DNA of 64,000 nucleotides from Streptosporangium nondiastaticum (GTDB lineage Bacteria; Actinomycetota; Actinomycetes; Streptomycetales; Streptomycetaceae). The notes below the pieces were generated by a model, which was not told where the DNA came from, searched no databases, and saw nothing but the letters and a program-made list of their open reading frames with translations. Shown in pieces: positions 10,018 through 19,844 of this stretch (within the stretch, counting starts at the first letter, position 1; each line of letters starts with the position of its first letter). The stretch is taken from contig NZ_PXWG01000012.1 in assembly GCF_003011965.1 (NCBI RefSeq), positions 40,821 to 104,820 on the forward strand. The letters run 5' to 3'. Made by a program: the position numbers and the translations under genes.

Positions 10018-10419
10018 TCAGCGCAGCCGGACCGTATACGCCGGGACCGACACGGCGGCGTCGTCCAGGCACCGGCCGTCCGTCAGGTCGAACCGCCGCC
10101 CGGCCGGCGGCGAGGTGACGTACGGCCGCCCGCCCGCCGACCCCAGCGGGCCCCGCGCGAGGACGAACGCCCCGCTGAACGGGTCCTGATTGCCTATGGC
10201 GTACGCGCGTCCCGCCCGGTCGACGAAGACGGCGGCCTGCTGGCCGTCCGGCAGCAGCACCGCCACCCCGCGCCCGGGCGTCAGATCGCCCAGCTCGCAG
10301 AGGGCGTGCCAGCGGCGCCCGAGGAGCGCCTCGACGCGCAGGGAAGCGGGCACGGAGGCGCGTGCGGGCGCGGGCGCGGAGGCGGGCGCGGGCGGGAGCT
10401 GCTCGGGAGCGACGGTCAT
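10018..10419 (-). CDS. nirD: NirD-like small subunit of assimilatory nitrite reductase, without adjacent nirB
   Basis: About 133 aa. After a Pro/Ala-rich leader of some 28 residues it carries the NirD form of the Rieske fold: GNQDPFSGAFVLARG, then YVTSP, then FDLTDGRCLDD. The Cys/His iron-sulfur ligands of true Rieske proteins are absent, as is normal for NirD. It would pair with the NADH-dependent nitrite reductase large subunit NirB, but none is present here; the downstream gene is an unrelated SDR and the divergent neighbour is a TSUP transporter. ATG 10417-10419 has GGGACCTCCC upstream. Two copies of a TGTGGCACA-like motif lie in the divergent promoter region. Confidence 0.85.
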   Translation of the reverse strand: MTVAPEQLPPAPASAPAPARASVPASLRVEALLGRRWHALCELGDLTPGRGVAVLLPDGQQAAVFVDRAGRAYAIGNQDPFSGAFVLARGPLGSAGGRPYVTSPPAGRRFDLTDGRCLDDAAVSVPAYTVRLR

Positions 10420-10490
10420 CGCGGGAGGTCCCTTCGGGAGAGCGGACAGGGACGGTGGGGGAGCGGGCCGGGCTGCGGAGCGTCCAGCAC

Positions 10491-10530
10491 TGTGGCACAG
10501 CCGCCGCCGTCTGTCGCCACCGTGGCACAC
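10491..10530. promoter_or_regulatory. Repeated GTGGCACA motif between nirD and TSUP gene
   Basis: TGTGGCACA (10491-10499) and GTGGCACAC (10522-10530) share GTGGCACA with starts exactly 30 bp apart, about three helical turns. The first is itself an imperfect palindrome. The position between divergent genes suggests a regulator-binding region; the regulator is unknown. It does not resemble a GlnR box. Confidence 0.4.
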
Positions 10531-10627
10531 GTTTTCACCACACCTGTGACCGCTGTGTGTCCGGCTTCGGCACGGCCTGCCGCCGTCTTCCGCAAGCGAG
10601 TTGGGCGGAGCCCGTACGATCGCCGGG

Positions 10628-11416
10628 GTGACCACCGACATATCGCTGACGACGCTGCTCGTGCTCTGCCTCGCCGCGGCCGCGGCGGGGTGGGTCGACG
10701 CCGTGGTGGGCGGCGGCGGCCTCCTGCAGCTCCCCGCGCTGATGGTGGCCCTGCCGCACGTACCCGTCCCGCACGCCATCGGCACCAACAAGGCCGTCGC
10801 CATCTGCGGCACCGCGGCGGCCGCCGTCACCTACACCCGCCGCGCACCGGTCAACCGGCGCACCGCCCTGCGCATCGGCCTCGCCGCGCTCGGCGGCTCC
10901 TTCGCGGGGGCCTTCTTCGCCTCCGCCATCAGCAGCGCCGTCCTGCGCCCCCTGATCATGGCGATCCTGGTGGCCGTGCTGGCCTTCGTGCTGCTGCGCC
11001 CCTCCTTCGGCACGGGCGCGCTCCCCGACGCCGGGCCGGTCTCGCGCCGCCGCACCCTCGCCGCGATCGCCGTCGCGGGCCTCGGCATCGGCTTCTACGA
11101 CGGCCTGATGGGCCCCGGCACCGGCACGTTCCTCGTGCTCGCCCTCGCCGCGATCCTGCACATGGACCTGGTGACGGCCTCCGGCACCTCCAAGATCGTC
11201 AACGTGTGCACCAACGTGGGCGCGCTCGTCACCTTCTCCTTCCAGCACGCCGTGATCTGGCAGATCGCCGCCCCCATGGCGCTGTTCAACCTCACCGGCG
11301 GCGCGCTGGGCGCCCGCATGGCCCTGAAGCGGGGCAGCGGCTTCGTCCGGGCGGTGCTCGTCGTGGTGGTCCTGTCACTGGTGTGCAAGCTGGGCTACGA
11401 CCAGTGGGGCGGCTGA
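10628..11416 (+). CDS. TSUP (TauE/SafE) family membrane transporter
   Basis: About 262 aa with roughly eight hydrophobic segments. It carries the family signature in its first helix pair (GWVDAVVGGGGLLQLPAL) and the repeat counterpart GFYDGLMGPGTGTFLVLAL in the second half. These proteins move small anions such as sulfite, sulfonates or organosulfur compounds. The GTG at 10628 fits a leaderless start: TACGAT at 10615-10620 ends seven bases before it, and no Shine-Dalgarno sequence is in range. The frame extends to a TTG at 10601, which I consider spurious. It is divergent from nirD, so nitrite or sulfite export is conceivable but unproven. Confidence 0.87.
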   Translation: MTTDISLTTLLVLCLAAAAAGWVDAVVGGGGLLQLPALMVALPHVPVPHAIGTNKAVAICGTAAAAVTYTRRAPVNRRTALRIGLAALGGSFAGAFFASAISSAVLRPLIMAILVAVLAFVLLRPSFGTGALPDAGPVSRRRTLAAIAVAGLGIGFYDGLMGPGTGTFLVLALAAILHMDLVTASGTSKIVNVCTNVGALVTFSFQHAVIWQIAAPMALFNLTGGALGARMALKRGSGFVRAVLVVVVLSLVCKLGYDQWGG

Positions 11417-11578
11417 CCGCCCGGGCCGTCCGGCGTGCCTGAGCTGCGCAAAGGCGCGCGGCTGCCCCGAACGGCTGGCGCTTGCATAAGAAATCCCTTA
11501 AATAGGCCCGGCGCGAACCGGTGCGCCCGCGAATGGGGCTAGCCTGACCACTACCTTCCTGACGTGGTGGGGGTTCTC

Positions 11579-12511
11579 GTGCGTTTCTCCCGGTGGGGCC
11601 GGGCCCGGTGGGTCCGGGCCGTGCTCGCGGGGCTCTATGTCGTCACCCTCGCGGCGGCCGTGCCGCGCGGGGCCGGTGGCCACGGCCGGGAGGGCAGCTG
11701 GTCCAGCGAGGAGGCCCGGCGGTTCTGGGGCCCGACGCGGATGGAGCAGTCGGCGCGGGACGGGTCCGACGGCGAGAACGGCGACGCCGTGCCCGACGCG
11801 CAGCGCATCACCGGCAGCGCCCGCCACTTCGACGGGGTGCCGTCCGTGGGCATGCTCTTCTCCGTCGGCGAGGACATGCGCGACCACCACTGCACCGCCA
11901 GCGTGGTGCACAGCCCCAAAGGGAATCTGATCATCACGGCCGGGCACTGCTCCATCGGCGACGACGCCGCGTTCGTGCCCGACTACCGGGCCGGGGCGGG
12001 CAAGCAGCCGTACGGGGTGTGGCCCGTGGACCGCGTCTACGCCGACCCCCGCCGCAGCGACACGGGCGCGGGCTCCGACCTGGACTTCGCGTTCGCCACC
12101 GTCAAGGCCGACGGCCGAGGCCGCCAGATCGAGCGCGTCACCGGCGCCAACCGGCTGGTCCGCACGCCCGGCTACGTCAACCGGGTCACCGTCATCGGCT
12201 ACCCCGACGCGGACGACGACCCGGCCGACAAGGCCATCCGCTGCACCGCCATGACCGCCCGCCTCGAAGACCGCAACCAGCTGCGGATGCGCTGCGACGG
12301 CTTCGTCTCGGGCACCTCGGGCAGCCCGTGGCTCACGCACTTCGACGAGCGCACGCGCACCGGCGACCTCGTGGGCGTGCTGGGCGGCCTCAACGGCGGC
12401 GGCCCGGACGGCGACGAGAGCGCGCGGATCTCGTACAGCCCGGTCAACGACGACGAGATCTTCAAGCTCTATCTGGACGCCATAAACGACCGGCAGCCCG
12501 AGCGCGGCTAG
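11579..12511 (+). CDS. Secreted trypsin-like serine protease
   Basis: About 310 aa. A basic N-terminus and hydrophobic stretch (RAVLAGLYVVTLAAAVPRG) form a signal peptide. The S1 catalytic triad is visible: His in IITAGHCS, Asp in SDLDFAFA, Ser in VSGTSGSPWL. The protein is expected outside the cell as a V8/glutamyl-endopeptidase-like or trypsin-like protease. I chose GTG 11579 because GGTGGGGG at 11566-11572 lies six bases upstream; in-frame GTGs at 11564 and 11567 overlap that site. The stop codon overlaps the convergent SanA-like gene's stop within one CTAG. Confidence 0.88.
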   Translation: MRFSRWGRARWVRAVLAGLYVVTLAAAVPRGAGGHGREGSWSSEEARRFWGPTRMEQSARDGSDGENGDAVPDAQRITGSARHFDGVPSVGMLFSVGEDMRDHHCTASVVHSPKGNLIITAGHCSIGDDAAFVPDYRAGAGKQPYGVWPVDRVYADPRRSDTGAGSDLDFAFATVKADGRGRQIERVTGANRLVRTPGYVNRVTVIGYPDADDDPADKAIRCTAMTARLEDRNQLRMRCDGFVSGTSGSPWLTHFDERTRTGDLVGVLGGLNGGGPDGDESARISYSPVNDDEIFKLYLDAINDRQPERG

Positions 12512-13206
12512 CGCGCCGGCTCGTCCGCCAGCGCCTGCTCGATGCCCGGCTCGTGCGGCCCCAGGAACCGCGGCCCGGGCCGCACGAGCGCGTCCAGCGC
12601 CGCCTTCCCCGACGCGAACACCTCCCGCGCACCCCCCGCGTACCAGGTCACGTCGTGCTTGGCGGCCACCCCTACCCCGTACGCGTCGATCCCCGCCGCC
12701 CCGCACAGCGCCAGCGCCCGCCGGACGTGGAAGCCCTGCGTGATGAGCACCGCCTTCTTCACGCCGAAGACGCGCACGGCGCGCGTGCACGAGTCCCACG
12801 TGTCGAAGCCCGCGTAGTCGGTCACGACGCGGTCCTCCGGGACCCCGCGCTCCGTCAGATACGCCCGCATCGCGTCCGGCTCGTCGTACTCCTCGCGGCT
12901 GTTGTCGCCGGTGACCAGCACCACCCGGACCTTGCCCGCCCGGTACAGCTCGACCGCCGCGTCGAGGCGGTGCGCCAGATACGGGGACGGCTTGCCGTCC
13001 CACAGGCCCGCGCCGAAGACCATGGCGACCGGGGCGGCAGGCACGTCCCGGGCGGTCCGCATCCGCGGCTCCGCCGCCGCGTACACCCACGTCGCCGGCA
13101 GCAGCCCGAGCACGCAGCCGACCACGGCGGCCCACAGCAGCCGCCGTCGCTCCCGACGCGTCCGCGGCAGCCGTACCCGCATCCGCAGCACGCGGCCCCG
13201 CATCAT
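12508..13206 (-). CDS. SanA/YdcF-like (DUF218) membrane protein
   Basis: About 232 aa. After an arginine-rich cytoplasmic segment there is one membrane anchor ([20 protein letters not shown]), then an extracytoplasmic DUF218 domain with the motifs [27 protein letters not shown] and [12 protein letters not shown]. coli SanA affects envelope barrier function (vancomycin sensitivity at high temperature); the actinobacterial role is unclear. ATG 13204-13206 is preferred because GGGAGGG lies eight to nine bases upstream; a GTG at 13215 is in frame but overlaps that site. The TAG stop shares the CTAG at 12508-12511 with the protease gene. Confidence 0.82.
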   Translation of the reverse strand: MMRGRVLRMRVRLPRTRRERRRLLWAAVVGCVLGLLPATWVYAAAEPRMRTARDVPAAPVAMVFGAGLWDGKPSPYLAHRLDAAVELYRAGKVRVVLVTGDNSREEYDEPDAMRAYLTERGVPEDRVVTDYAGFDTWDSCTRAVRVFGVKKAVLITQGFHVRRALALCGAAGIDAYGVGVAAKHDVTWYAGGAREVFASGKAALDALVRPGPRFLGPHEPGIEQALADEPAR

Positions 13207-13367
13207 GTCGATCACCCTCCCCGTCGACCGGTAAGAACGCGCCGGACACCCGGCCGGTTCCCGGCTCCCGCAGCTCAGGGACGTGCGCTCCGCGCCGCGT
13301 CCGGAACCGTGACCCGCGGCCGTCCGCGCCGTCGCTGCTGTCAGACCCGGCGGTTACCGTCAGGAGT

Positions 13368-14696
13368 ATGAACGGAACGGCACGCACCGCGGGCGAGCGC
13401 CCCCCCATCGCCGGATACGACGAGCAGGACCTGGAGCGCTGGGCCCCCGAGCCCGACAAACGCCCGGGGCGCACCGCCTTCCAGCGCGACCGGGCCCGCG
13501 TGCTGCACTCCGCCGCCCTGCGCCGGCTCGCCGGCAAGACCCAGGTCGTCACGCCCGGCGTCAGCTCCCAGGCCTGGGACGCCAGCCCCCGCACCCGCCT
13601 CACCCACTCCCTGGAGTGCGCCCAGGTCGGCCGGGAGCTCGGCGCGGCCCTCGGCTGCGACCCCGACCTCGTCGAGGCCGCCTGCCTCGCGCACGACCTC
13701 GGCCACCCCCCGTTCGGCCACAACGGCGAGGAGGCGCTCAACGAAGTCGCGGGCCTGTGCGGCGGATTCGAGGGCAACGCCCAGTCCCTGCGCCTGCTCA
13801 CCCGCCTCGAACCCAAGCGGTTCGTGCCCGCGGGCGACGGCAGCGGCGAGCTCGTCAGCGTCGGCCTCAACCTCACCCGGGCCGCCCTCGACGCCGCCAC
13901 CAAGTACCCCTGGCCGCGCGGCGGCCACCCCACCGACCCGGCCTCCCGCAAGTTCGGCGTCTACGCGGACGACCTGCCCGTCTTCACCTGGCTGCGGCAG
14001 GGCGCCCCCGAGGGGCGGCAGAGCTTCGAGGCCCAGGTCATGGACTGGGCCGACGACGTCGCCTACTCCGTCCACGACGTCGAGGACGGCCTGCACGCCG
14101 GCCACCTCGACCCCAACGCGCTGCTCGCCGCCCCCGAGCGGCAGGACGTCTTCGCCGTCGCCGCCGGCCGCTACGCCCCCGGCGCCGCGCCCGACGAGCT
14201 CGCCGAGGCCCTCGACCGGCTCCTGGAGCAGGAGTGGTGGCCGCACGGCTACGACGGCTCGGCCGTGGCCCAGGCCCGCCTCAAGGACGCCACCAGCCAG
14301 CTCATCGGCCGCTTCTGCCTGGCCGCCGAGACCGCCACCCGCGCCGCCCACGGCCCCGGCCGGCTCACCCGCTACGGCGCCGAGCTCGTCGTCCCCCGCG
14401 AAACCCGTCTCGAATGCGCCGTCTTGAAGGCCGTCGCCGACCGCTACGTGATGCAGCGCGAGGACCAGGAGAAGCTCCGCGCCGAGCAGCGCGTCGTCAT
14501 CGCCGAGCTCGCCGCGGCCCTGGCCGCCCGCGCCCCCGACGGCCTCGACCCGCAGTTCCGCACCCTCTACGCCGCCGCCACGGACGACGCCGGCCGCCAG
14601 CGCGCCGTCGTCGACCAGATCGCCGCCCTGACCGATGTCTCCGCGCGCTCCCTGCTCGCCCGCCTCACCGAAGGGCGCCGTGTGTCAGAAGGGTGA
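13368..14696 (+). CDS. dgt: Deoxyguanosinetriphosphate triphosphohydrolase-like protein
   Basis: 442 aa, the normal length for the actinobacterial Dgt family. The HD-domain metal ligands are visible: [10 protein letters not shown] (His), then [17 protein letters not shown] (His-Asp and further His), and [18 protein letters not shown] (Asp). The enzyme hydrolyses dNTPs to deoxynucleoside and tripolyphosphate, controlling dNTP pools in the cytoplasm. ATG 13368 has AGGAG four bases upstream and a TACCGT hexamer just before it, so leaderless or short-leader initiation is possible. It precedes the FAD oxidoreductase and dnaG on the same strand, which is the usual actinobacterial grouping of dgt with dnaG. 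Confidence 0.95.
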   Translation: MNGTARTAGERPPIAGYDEQDLERWAPEPDKRPGRTAFQRDRARVLHSAALRRLAGKTQVVTPGVSSQAWDASPRTRLTHSLECAQVGRELGAALGCDPDLVEAACLAHDLGHPPFGHNGEEALNEVAGLCGGFEGNAQSLRLLTRLEPKRFVPAGDGSGELVSVGLNLTRAALDAATKYPWPRGGHPTDPASRKFGVYADDLPVFTWLRQGAPEGRQSFEAQVMDWADDVAYSVHDVEDGLHAGHLDPNALLAAPERQDVFAVAAGRYAPGAAPDELAEALDRLLEQEWWPHGYDGSAVAQARLKDATSQLIGRFCLAAETATRAAHGPGRLTRYGAELVVPRETRLECAVLKAVADRYVMQREDQEKLRAEQRVVIAELAAALAARAPDGLDPQFRTLYAAATDDAGRQRAVVDQIAALTDVSARSLLARLTEGRRVSEG

Positions 14697-14875
14697 CCGA
14701 ATGTCCACAGGATCCGAGGACTTCCCCCACACCTTGCGGGTACTGACCCGTCCGGGGTAGTCCCTCTTCCGGCGGCGGGCCCCGTGCGGCAACCTCTGCA
14801 CGGGCCGATTCCGGCCGGGGGCGGTTCACCGCAGACGCACTGCAGACGCAGCGCGTGGCAGCGAGGAGGCAGCAA

Positions 14876-16153
14876 GTGGTCGACGCGAACCAGACGTTCG
14901 TCATCGTCGGAGGGGGCCTGGCCGGGGCGAAGGCCGCGGAGACCCTCCGCGCGGAGGGCTTCACCGGCCGGGTGATCCTCATCTGCGACGAGCGCGAACA
15001 CCCCTACGAGCGCCCGCCGCTCTCCAAGGGCTACCTCACGGGCAAGGAGGACCGCGACAGCGTCTTCGTCCACGAACCCGCCTGGTACGCCCAGGCCGAC
15101 ATCGAGCTGCACCTCGGCCAGCCCGCCGTCCACCTCGACCGCGCGAACCGCTCCGTCCGCCTCGGCGACGGCACCCGCGTCCACTACGACAAGCTGCTGC
15201 TCGCCACCGGCGCCGAGCCCCGCCGCCTCGACATCCCCGGCACCGGCCTCGCCGGCGTCCACCACCTGCGCCGCCTCGCCCACGCCGAGCGGCTGCGCGG
15301 CGTCCTCGCCTCCCTCGGCCGCGACAACGGCCACCTCGTCATCGCCGGCGCGGGCTGGATCGGCCTCGAAGTGGCCGCCGCCGCCCGTTCCTACGGTGCC
15401 GAGGTGACCGTCGTCGAGCCCGAGCCCACGCCGCTGCACCCCGTCCTCGGCCCCGAGCTCGGCCAGCTCTTCACCGACCTGCACAGCGAGCACGGCGTCC
15501 GCTTCCACTTCGGCGCCCGCCTCACCGAGATCACCGGCCAGGACGGCATGGTGCTGGCCGCCCGCACCGACGACGGCGAGGAGCACCCCGCCCACGCCGT
15601 CCTCGCCGCCATCGGCGCCGCCCCCCGCACCGCCCTCGCCGAGGCCGCCGGCCTCGCCCTCGTCGACCGCGCCGACGGCGGCGGCATCGCCGTCGACGCC
15701 TCCCTGCGCACCTCCGACCCCGAGATCTACGCCGCGGGCGACGTCGCCGCGGCCGAGCACCCGGGCCTGGGCACGAGGCTCCGCGTCGAGCACTGGGCCA
15801 ACGCCCTCCACACCGGCCCCGCCGCCGCCCGCGCCATGCTCGGCCAGGAGGTCGCCTACGACCGCGTGCCCTACTTCTTCTCCGACCAGTACGACATCGG
15901 CCTGGAGTACTCCGGCTACGCCCCGCCCGGCTCCTACGACCAGGTCGTCTGCCGCGGCGACGTCGGCAAGCGCGAGTTCATCGCCTTCTGGCTCGCCGAA
16001 GGGCGCCTCCTCGCCGGGATGAACGTCAATGTGTGGGATGTCACGGAGAACATCCAGAAGCTCATCCGCTCCGGCGCCCCCCTGGACCCCGAGGCCCTCG
16101 CCGACCCCGCCGTCCCCCTCGACGCCCTGCTGCCCAGCCCGGCACAGTCCTGA
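14876..16153 (+). CDS. FAD-dependent NAD(P)/ferredoxin reductase-type oxidoreductase
   Basis: About 425 aa with two dinucleotide-binding motifs. FAD: FVIVGGGLAGAKAAETLR at the N-terminus. NAD(P): VIAGAGWIGLEVAAAA near residue 160. The second FAD motif is EIYAAGDVA. The C-terminal domain (VPYFFSDQYDIGLEYSGYA) is of the BphA4/putidaredoxin-reductase type. It probably passes electrons from NAD(P)H to a ferredoxin; no ferredoxin or P450 gene is adjacent. The GTG at 14876 follows GAGGAGG with a six-base gap, so the frame extension to 14855 was not used. Confidence 0.9.
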   Translation: MVDANQTFVIVGGGLAGAKAAETLRAEGFTGRVILICDEREHPYERPPLSKGYLTGKEDRDSVFVHEPAWYAQADIELHLGQPAVHLDRANRSVRLGDGTRVHYDKLLLATGAEPRRLDIPGTGLAGVHHLRRLAHAERLRGVLASLGRDNGHLVIAGAGWIGLEVAAAARSYGAEVTVVEPEPTPLHPVLGPELGQLFTDLHSEHGVRFHFGARLTEITGQDGMVLAARTDDGEEHPAHAVLAAIGAAPRTALAEAAGLALVDRADGGGIAVDASLRTSDPEIYAAGDVAAAEHPGLGTRLRVEHWANALHTGPAAARAMLGQEVAYDRVPYFFSDQYDIGLEYSGYAPPGSYDQVVCRGDVGKREFIAFWLAEGRLLAGMNVNVWDVTENIQKLIRSGAPLDPEALADPAVPLDALLPSPAQS

Positions 16154-16180
16154 CCGGTCCGTGCCGCCGCCCCCCGCCCG

Positions 16181-16193
16181 TAGAATTCACGCG
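16181..16193 (+). promoter_or_regulatory. Probable -10 of dnaG, leaderless start
   Basis: TAGAAT at 16181-16186 ends six bases before the GTG start codon of dnaG at 16193, and no Shine-Dalgarno sequence is present. Transcription would then begin at or near the start codon. Confidence 0.5.
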
Positions 16194-18091
16194 TGGCAGG
16201 ACGGATCAACGATGACGACGTGAAGGCGGTGCGGGACGCGGTCCCGATCGACGCCGTCGTGTCCGAGTACCTCCAGCTGCGCAACGCGGGCGGCGGCAAC
16301 CTCAAGGGCCTGTGCCCCTTCCACGACGAGAAGTCCCCGTCCTTCCAGGTCAGCCCGGCCAAGGGGCTCTTCTACTGCTTCGGCTGCCAGGAGGGCGGGG
16401 ACACCGTCGACTTCGTCATGAAGATCGACCACCTCTCCTTCGCCGAAACGATCGAGCGGCTGGCCGCCCAGGCCGGCATCACCCTGCGCTACGAGGAGGG
16501 CGGCTACACCCCCGGCCGCCAGCAGGGCGAGCGCATCCGCCTCGTCGAGGCCCACAAGCACGCCGCGAAGTTCTACGCCGAGCAGCTCGGCAGCCCCGAG
16601 GCGGAGATCGGCCGGCAGTTCCTCGCGAGCCGCGGCTTCGGCCAGGACGCCGCCGAGCACTTCGGCGTCGGCTACAGCCCCGCCGGCTGGGACCATCTCA
16701 CCCGCTTCCTGCGCGGCAAGGGCTTCAGCGACAAGGAGCTGATCCTCTCCGGCCTCGCCCAGGAGAGCCGCGGCGGCCGCCCCATCGACCGCTTCCGCGG
16801 CCGCCTGATGTGGCCCATCCGCGACATCACCGGCGAGGTCGTCGGCTTCGGCGCGCGCAAGCTCCGCGACGACGACAACGGCCCCAAGTACCTCAACACC
16901 CCCGAGACGCCCCTCTACCGCAAGTCGCAGGTCCTCTACGGCATCGACCTCGCGAAGAAGGACATCGCCAAGACCAGCCGCGCCGTCGTCGTCGAGGGCT
17001 ACACCGACGTCATGGCCTGCCACCTGGCCGGCGTCACCACCGCCATCGCCACCTGCGGCACCGCCTTCGCCGGCGACCACATCAAGATCCTCCGCCGGCT
17101 GCTGATGGACAACTCCGGCGCCGAGGTCGTCTTCACCTTCGACGGCGACGCCGCCGGCCAGAAGGCCGCCCTGCGCGCCTTCGAGGACGACCAGAAGTTC
17201 GCCGCCGAGACCTCCATCGCCATCACCCCCGGCGGCATGGACCCCTGCGAGCTGCGCCTCGCCGAGGGCGACGCCGCGGTCCAGGCGCTCGTGGACTCCC
17301 GCACCCCGCTGTTCGCCTTCGCCATCCGCCACGTCGTCGGCCGGCACAACCTGGACACCGCCGAGGGGCGCGCCGCCGCGCTCGAAGCGGCCGCGCCCAT
17401 CGTCTCCAACATCAAGAACAGCTCCATCCAGCACGAGTACGCGGTCCAGCTCGCCGGCATGCTCGGCATCCTCGACACCCAGTTCGTCGTCCGCCGCGTC
17501 GGCCAGCTCGCCAAGTGGGCCCGCGACCGCGGCCAGCAGCCGGCTCCGGGCCGCGGCCGGGCCGCGGCGCCCCCCGCCCCCGCGGCGCCGCAGGAGCCCG
17601 TGCGGCGCGGCCCCGCGCTCAACCTGCGCAGCCCCGTCGCGCTCACCGAGCGCGAGCTGCTCAAGCTCGCCCTGCAGCGGCCCGAGCTCGTCGCCCCCGC
17701 CTTCGACGCCTACGGCGAGGACGAGTTCACGGCCGCGCCCTACGTGGCCGTGCGCCGCGCCATCGAGGAGGCCGGCGGCGTCACCGGCGCCCCCGCCGAC
17801 TACCTCACCCGCGTCCGCGACGCCGCCCCCGACGACACCGTCCGGGCGATGATCACGGAGCTGGCCGTCGAGGCGATCCGGCACAAGAACGTGGACGAGG
17901 TCTACGCGGGAATACAGCTCGTCCAGGTCCGGCTGCGCGCCGTCGAACGCCGCATCCAGGAGGTCCAGGGCAGCCTGATCCGCCTGGGCAGCCGGCCGGA
18001 CCCCGAGCACCTGGCCGCCGTGCAGAACGAACTGTGGGTCCTGGAGCAGTACGCCCGCTCCCTGAAGGACCGCGGGGCGGCGGCGCTGTAG
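16193..18091 (+). CDS. dnaG: DNA primase
   Basis: 632 aa. The N-terminal CHC2 zinc finger (CPFHDEKSPSF then FYCFGC, around residues 40-65) binds template DNA. The catalytic core has the conserved VGFGAR motif and a TOPRIM domain (VVVEGYTDVMA and FTFDGDAAG). A Pro/Ala/Arg-rich linker around residues 440-470 leads to a C-terminal helicase-interaction domain. The enzyme makes RNA primers for replication with the DnaB helicase. The start is a GTG, apparently leaderless. It lies after dgt and an oxidoreductase and before hrdA on the same strand. Confidence 0.97.
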   Translation: MAGRINDDDVKAVRDAVPIDAVVSEYLQLRNAGGGNLKGLCPFHDEKSPSFQVSPAKGLFYCFGCQEGGDTVDFVMKIDHLSFAETIERLAAQAGITLRYEEGGYTPGRQQGERIRLVEAHKHAAKFYAEQLGSPEAEIGRQFLASRGFGQDAAEHFGVGYSPAGWDHLTRFLRGKGFSDKELILSGLAQESRGGRPIDRFRGRLMWPIRDITGEVVGFGARKLRDDDNGPKYLNTPETPLYRKSQVLYGIDLAKKDIAKTSRAVVVEGYTDVMACHLAGVTTAIATCGTAFAGDHIKILRRLLMDNSGAEVVFTFDGDAAGQKAALRAFEDDQKFAAETSIAITPGGMDPCELRLAEGDAAVQALVDSRTPLFAFAIRHVVGRHNLDTAEGRAAALEAAAPIVSNIKNSSIQHEYAVQLAGMLGILDTQFVVRRVGQLAKWARDRGQQPAPGRGRAAAPPAPAAPQEPVRRGPALNLRSPVALTERELLKLALQRPELVAPAFDAYGEDEFTAAPYVAVRRAIEEAGGVTGAPADYLTRVRDAAPDDTVRAMITELAVEAIRHKNVDEVYAGIQLVQVRLRAVERRIQEVQGSLIRLGSRPDPEHLAAVQNELWVLEQYARSLKDRGAAAL

Positions 18092-18137
18092 GGCCCGCCC
18101 TGAGGGGGGCCCGGGCCCGGCGCCGGGAACCGGCGGG

Positions 18138-18157
18138 TGAAGGGCGCGCGCCCTTCA
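18138..18157 (+). terminator. 20-bp perfect palindrome after dnaG
   Basis: A perfect 20-bp palindrome with half-site TGAAGGGCGC begins 47 bases after the dnaG stop; as RNA it folds into a hairpin with a GCGC tip. The remaining 430 bases to hrdA show no gene. A hrdA promoter should lie there but I cannot place it confidently. Confidence 0.6.
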
Positions 18158-18590
18158 ACTCCGCCGCGACGGCGAGGGACCCCCACAGAGTGGTCCGGCG
18201 GTGCCAAGCCGCCCAGCAGCTTCGTCCGGCACCGCCGGTCCGCGCCGTATCGGCTGATCGCCGCGGCGGCGGATCCGAGGGAGCGGTGCTCCGGGAGCGT
18301 CGGGCCCGGTCCTGCCGGCCCACCGCCGCGGAAGCGGAGGTCGTAACCCCCGGTCACGGAACGGACTCAGAAAGTGCCCGCAAGCCCCTCGTGGCGGGCC
18401 CGCGTCGTACCCCACACTGGTGGGCGGTGCCTGAGTCCTCGGACGCGGCAGGCCCGGCCGCTCGGACCCGGAACTCGGAACCCTTCGCGAAGCCGCTCCT
18501 GATCCCCGGGACGGCCGGCGGCCAGGCCGCTGCCGCCCCTCCGGCGCATGCCGCCCCGAACCGGCAGCGATCACCTTGGAGGTCGCCCCC

Positions 18591-19790
18591 GTGCAGACCC
18601 GGACCCCGACCAGGCCCCAGCCACGGCCCCCGGCAGCAGCCCCGGCCCCGGGCGTGCCCCGGCAGCCCGCCGCTCCGCAGGCCGAGAGCCTCCCCGACGA
18701 GCCGCTCCTGCCGGATCCGGCCGCGAGCCGGGCAGCGGAATCCGAAGCCGAGAACGAGAACGAGAACGAGGCCGAGACCGAAGCCGCGTCCGAGGCCGCC
18801 GAAGCCGCCGCCGAGGCCGAACCCGAGGCCGAATCGGAGGCCCCCCGGGCCGACTCCGTACGCCCCGACACCGGCGGCGGCCCCTCCTCCGACCTCTTCC
18901 GGCAGTACCTGCGCGAGATCGGCCGCATCCCGCTGCTCTCCGCCGCAGAGGAGGTCGAGCTGGCCCGCTGCGTGGAGGCCGGCCTGTTCGCCGAGGAGAA
19001 GCTCGCCGGCGCCCCGGACCTGGACTCCCAGCTCGCCCTCGACCTGGACCGCCTGGTCGTCCTCGGCCGGATGGCCAAACGGCGCCTGATCGAGGCCAAC
19101 CTGCGCCTCGTCGTCTCCGTCGCCAAGCGCTACATCGGCCGCGGCCTGACCATGCTGGACCTCGTCCAGGAGGGCAACCTGGGCCTGATCCGGGCCGTGG
19201 AGAAGTTCGACTACGCCCGCGGCTACAAGTTCTCCACGTACGCGACGTGGTGGATCCGCCAGGCCATGTCGCGGGCCCTCGCGGACCAGGCCCGCACGAT
19301 CCGCGTGCCGGTGCACGTCGTCGAGCTGATCAACCGTGTGGTGCGCGTCCAGCGCCGCATGCTCCAGGAGCGCGGCTACGAGCCCACGGCCGACGAGGTC
19401 GCCGCCCACCTCGACCTCACCCAGGAGCGGGTCAGCGAGGTGCTGCGGCTGGCCCAGGAGCCCGTCTCGCTGCACGCGCCCGTCGGCGAGGAGGACGACG
19501 TCGCCCTCGGCGACCTGATCGAGGACGGCGACGCGGCCTCCCCCGTGGAGTCGGCCGCGTTCCTGCTGCTGCGGGAGCACCTGGAGGCCGTCCTGTCGAC
19601 GCTCGGGGAGCGCGAGCGCAAGGTCGTGCAGCTGCGCTACGGGCTGGTCGACGGCCGCCCCCGCACGCTGGAGGAGATCGGCCGCATCTTCGGCGTGACC
19701 CGCGAGCGGATCCGCCAGATCGAGTCCAAGACCCTCAACAAGCTCCGCGACCACGCGTTCGCCGACCAGCTGCGCGGCTACCTCGACTGA
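18591..19790 (+). CDS. hrdA: Group 2 RNA polymerase sigma factor, HrdA type
   Basis: About 399 aa. The N-terminus is a Pro/Ala-rich, then acidic low-complexity segment (Glu/Ala/Asn, roughly residues 50-85) partly encoded by GAGAAC repeats. The conserved core follows: region 1.2 ([16 protein letters not shown]), region 2 ([17 protein letters not shown], then [14 protein letters not shown]), region 3, and region 4 with the -35 recognition helix ([19 protein letters not shown]). Proximity to dnaG matches hrdA of S. coelicolor as I remember it; other Hrd-type paralogues are the alternative. GTG 18591 is chosen because GGAGG lies eight bases upstream; the frame also runs up to 18576. A tandem repeat starts across the stop codon. 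Confidence 0.9.
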   Translation: MQTRTPTRPQPRPPAAAPAPGVPRQPAAPQAESLPDEPLLPDPAASRAAESEAENENENEAETEAASEAAEAAAEAEPEAESEAPRADSVRPDTGGGPSSDLFRQYLREIGRIPLLSAAEEVELARCVEAGLFAEEKLAGAPDLDSQLALDLDRLVVLGRMAKRRLIEANLRLVVSVAKRYIGRGLTMLDLVQEGNLGLIRAVEKFDYARGYKFSTYATWWIRQAMSRALADQARTIRVPVHVVELINRVVRVQRRMLQERGYEPTADEVAAHLDLTQERVSEVLRLAQEPVSLHAPVGEEDDVALGDLIEDGDAASPVESAAFLLLREHLEAVLSTLGERERKVVQLRYGLVDGRPRTLEEIGRIFGVTRERIRQIESKTLNKLRDHAFADQLRGYLD

Positions 19791-19832
19791 CCCGGCGGGC
19801 CCGGCTGATCCGGCGGGCCCGACTGATGGCGG
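19787..19832. repeat. 18-bp tandem repeat across the hrdA stop
   Basis: Two 18-bp copies (19787-19804, 19805-19822; 16 of 18 identical) plus a partial third each begin with CTGA. The first CTGA contains the hrdA stop codon, so further TGA triplets follow in frame at 18-base steps. Confidence 0.75.
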
Positions 19833-19844
19833 GCCGGGGCCGGG

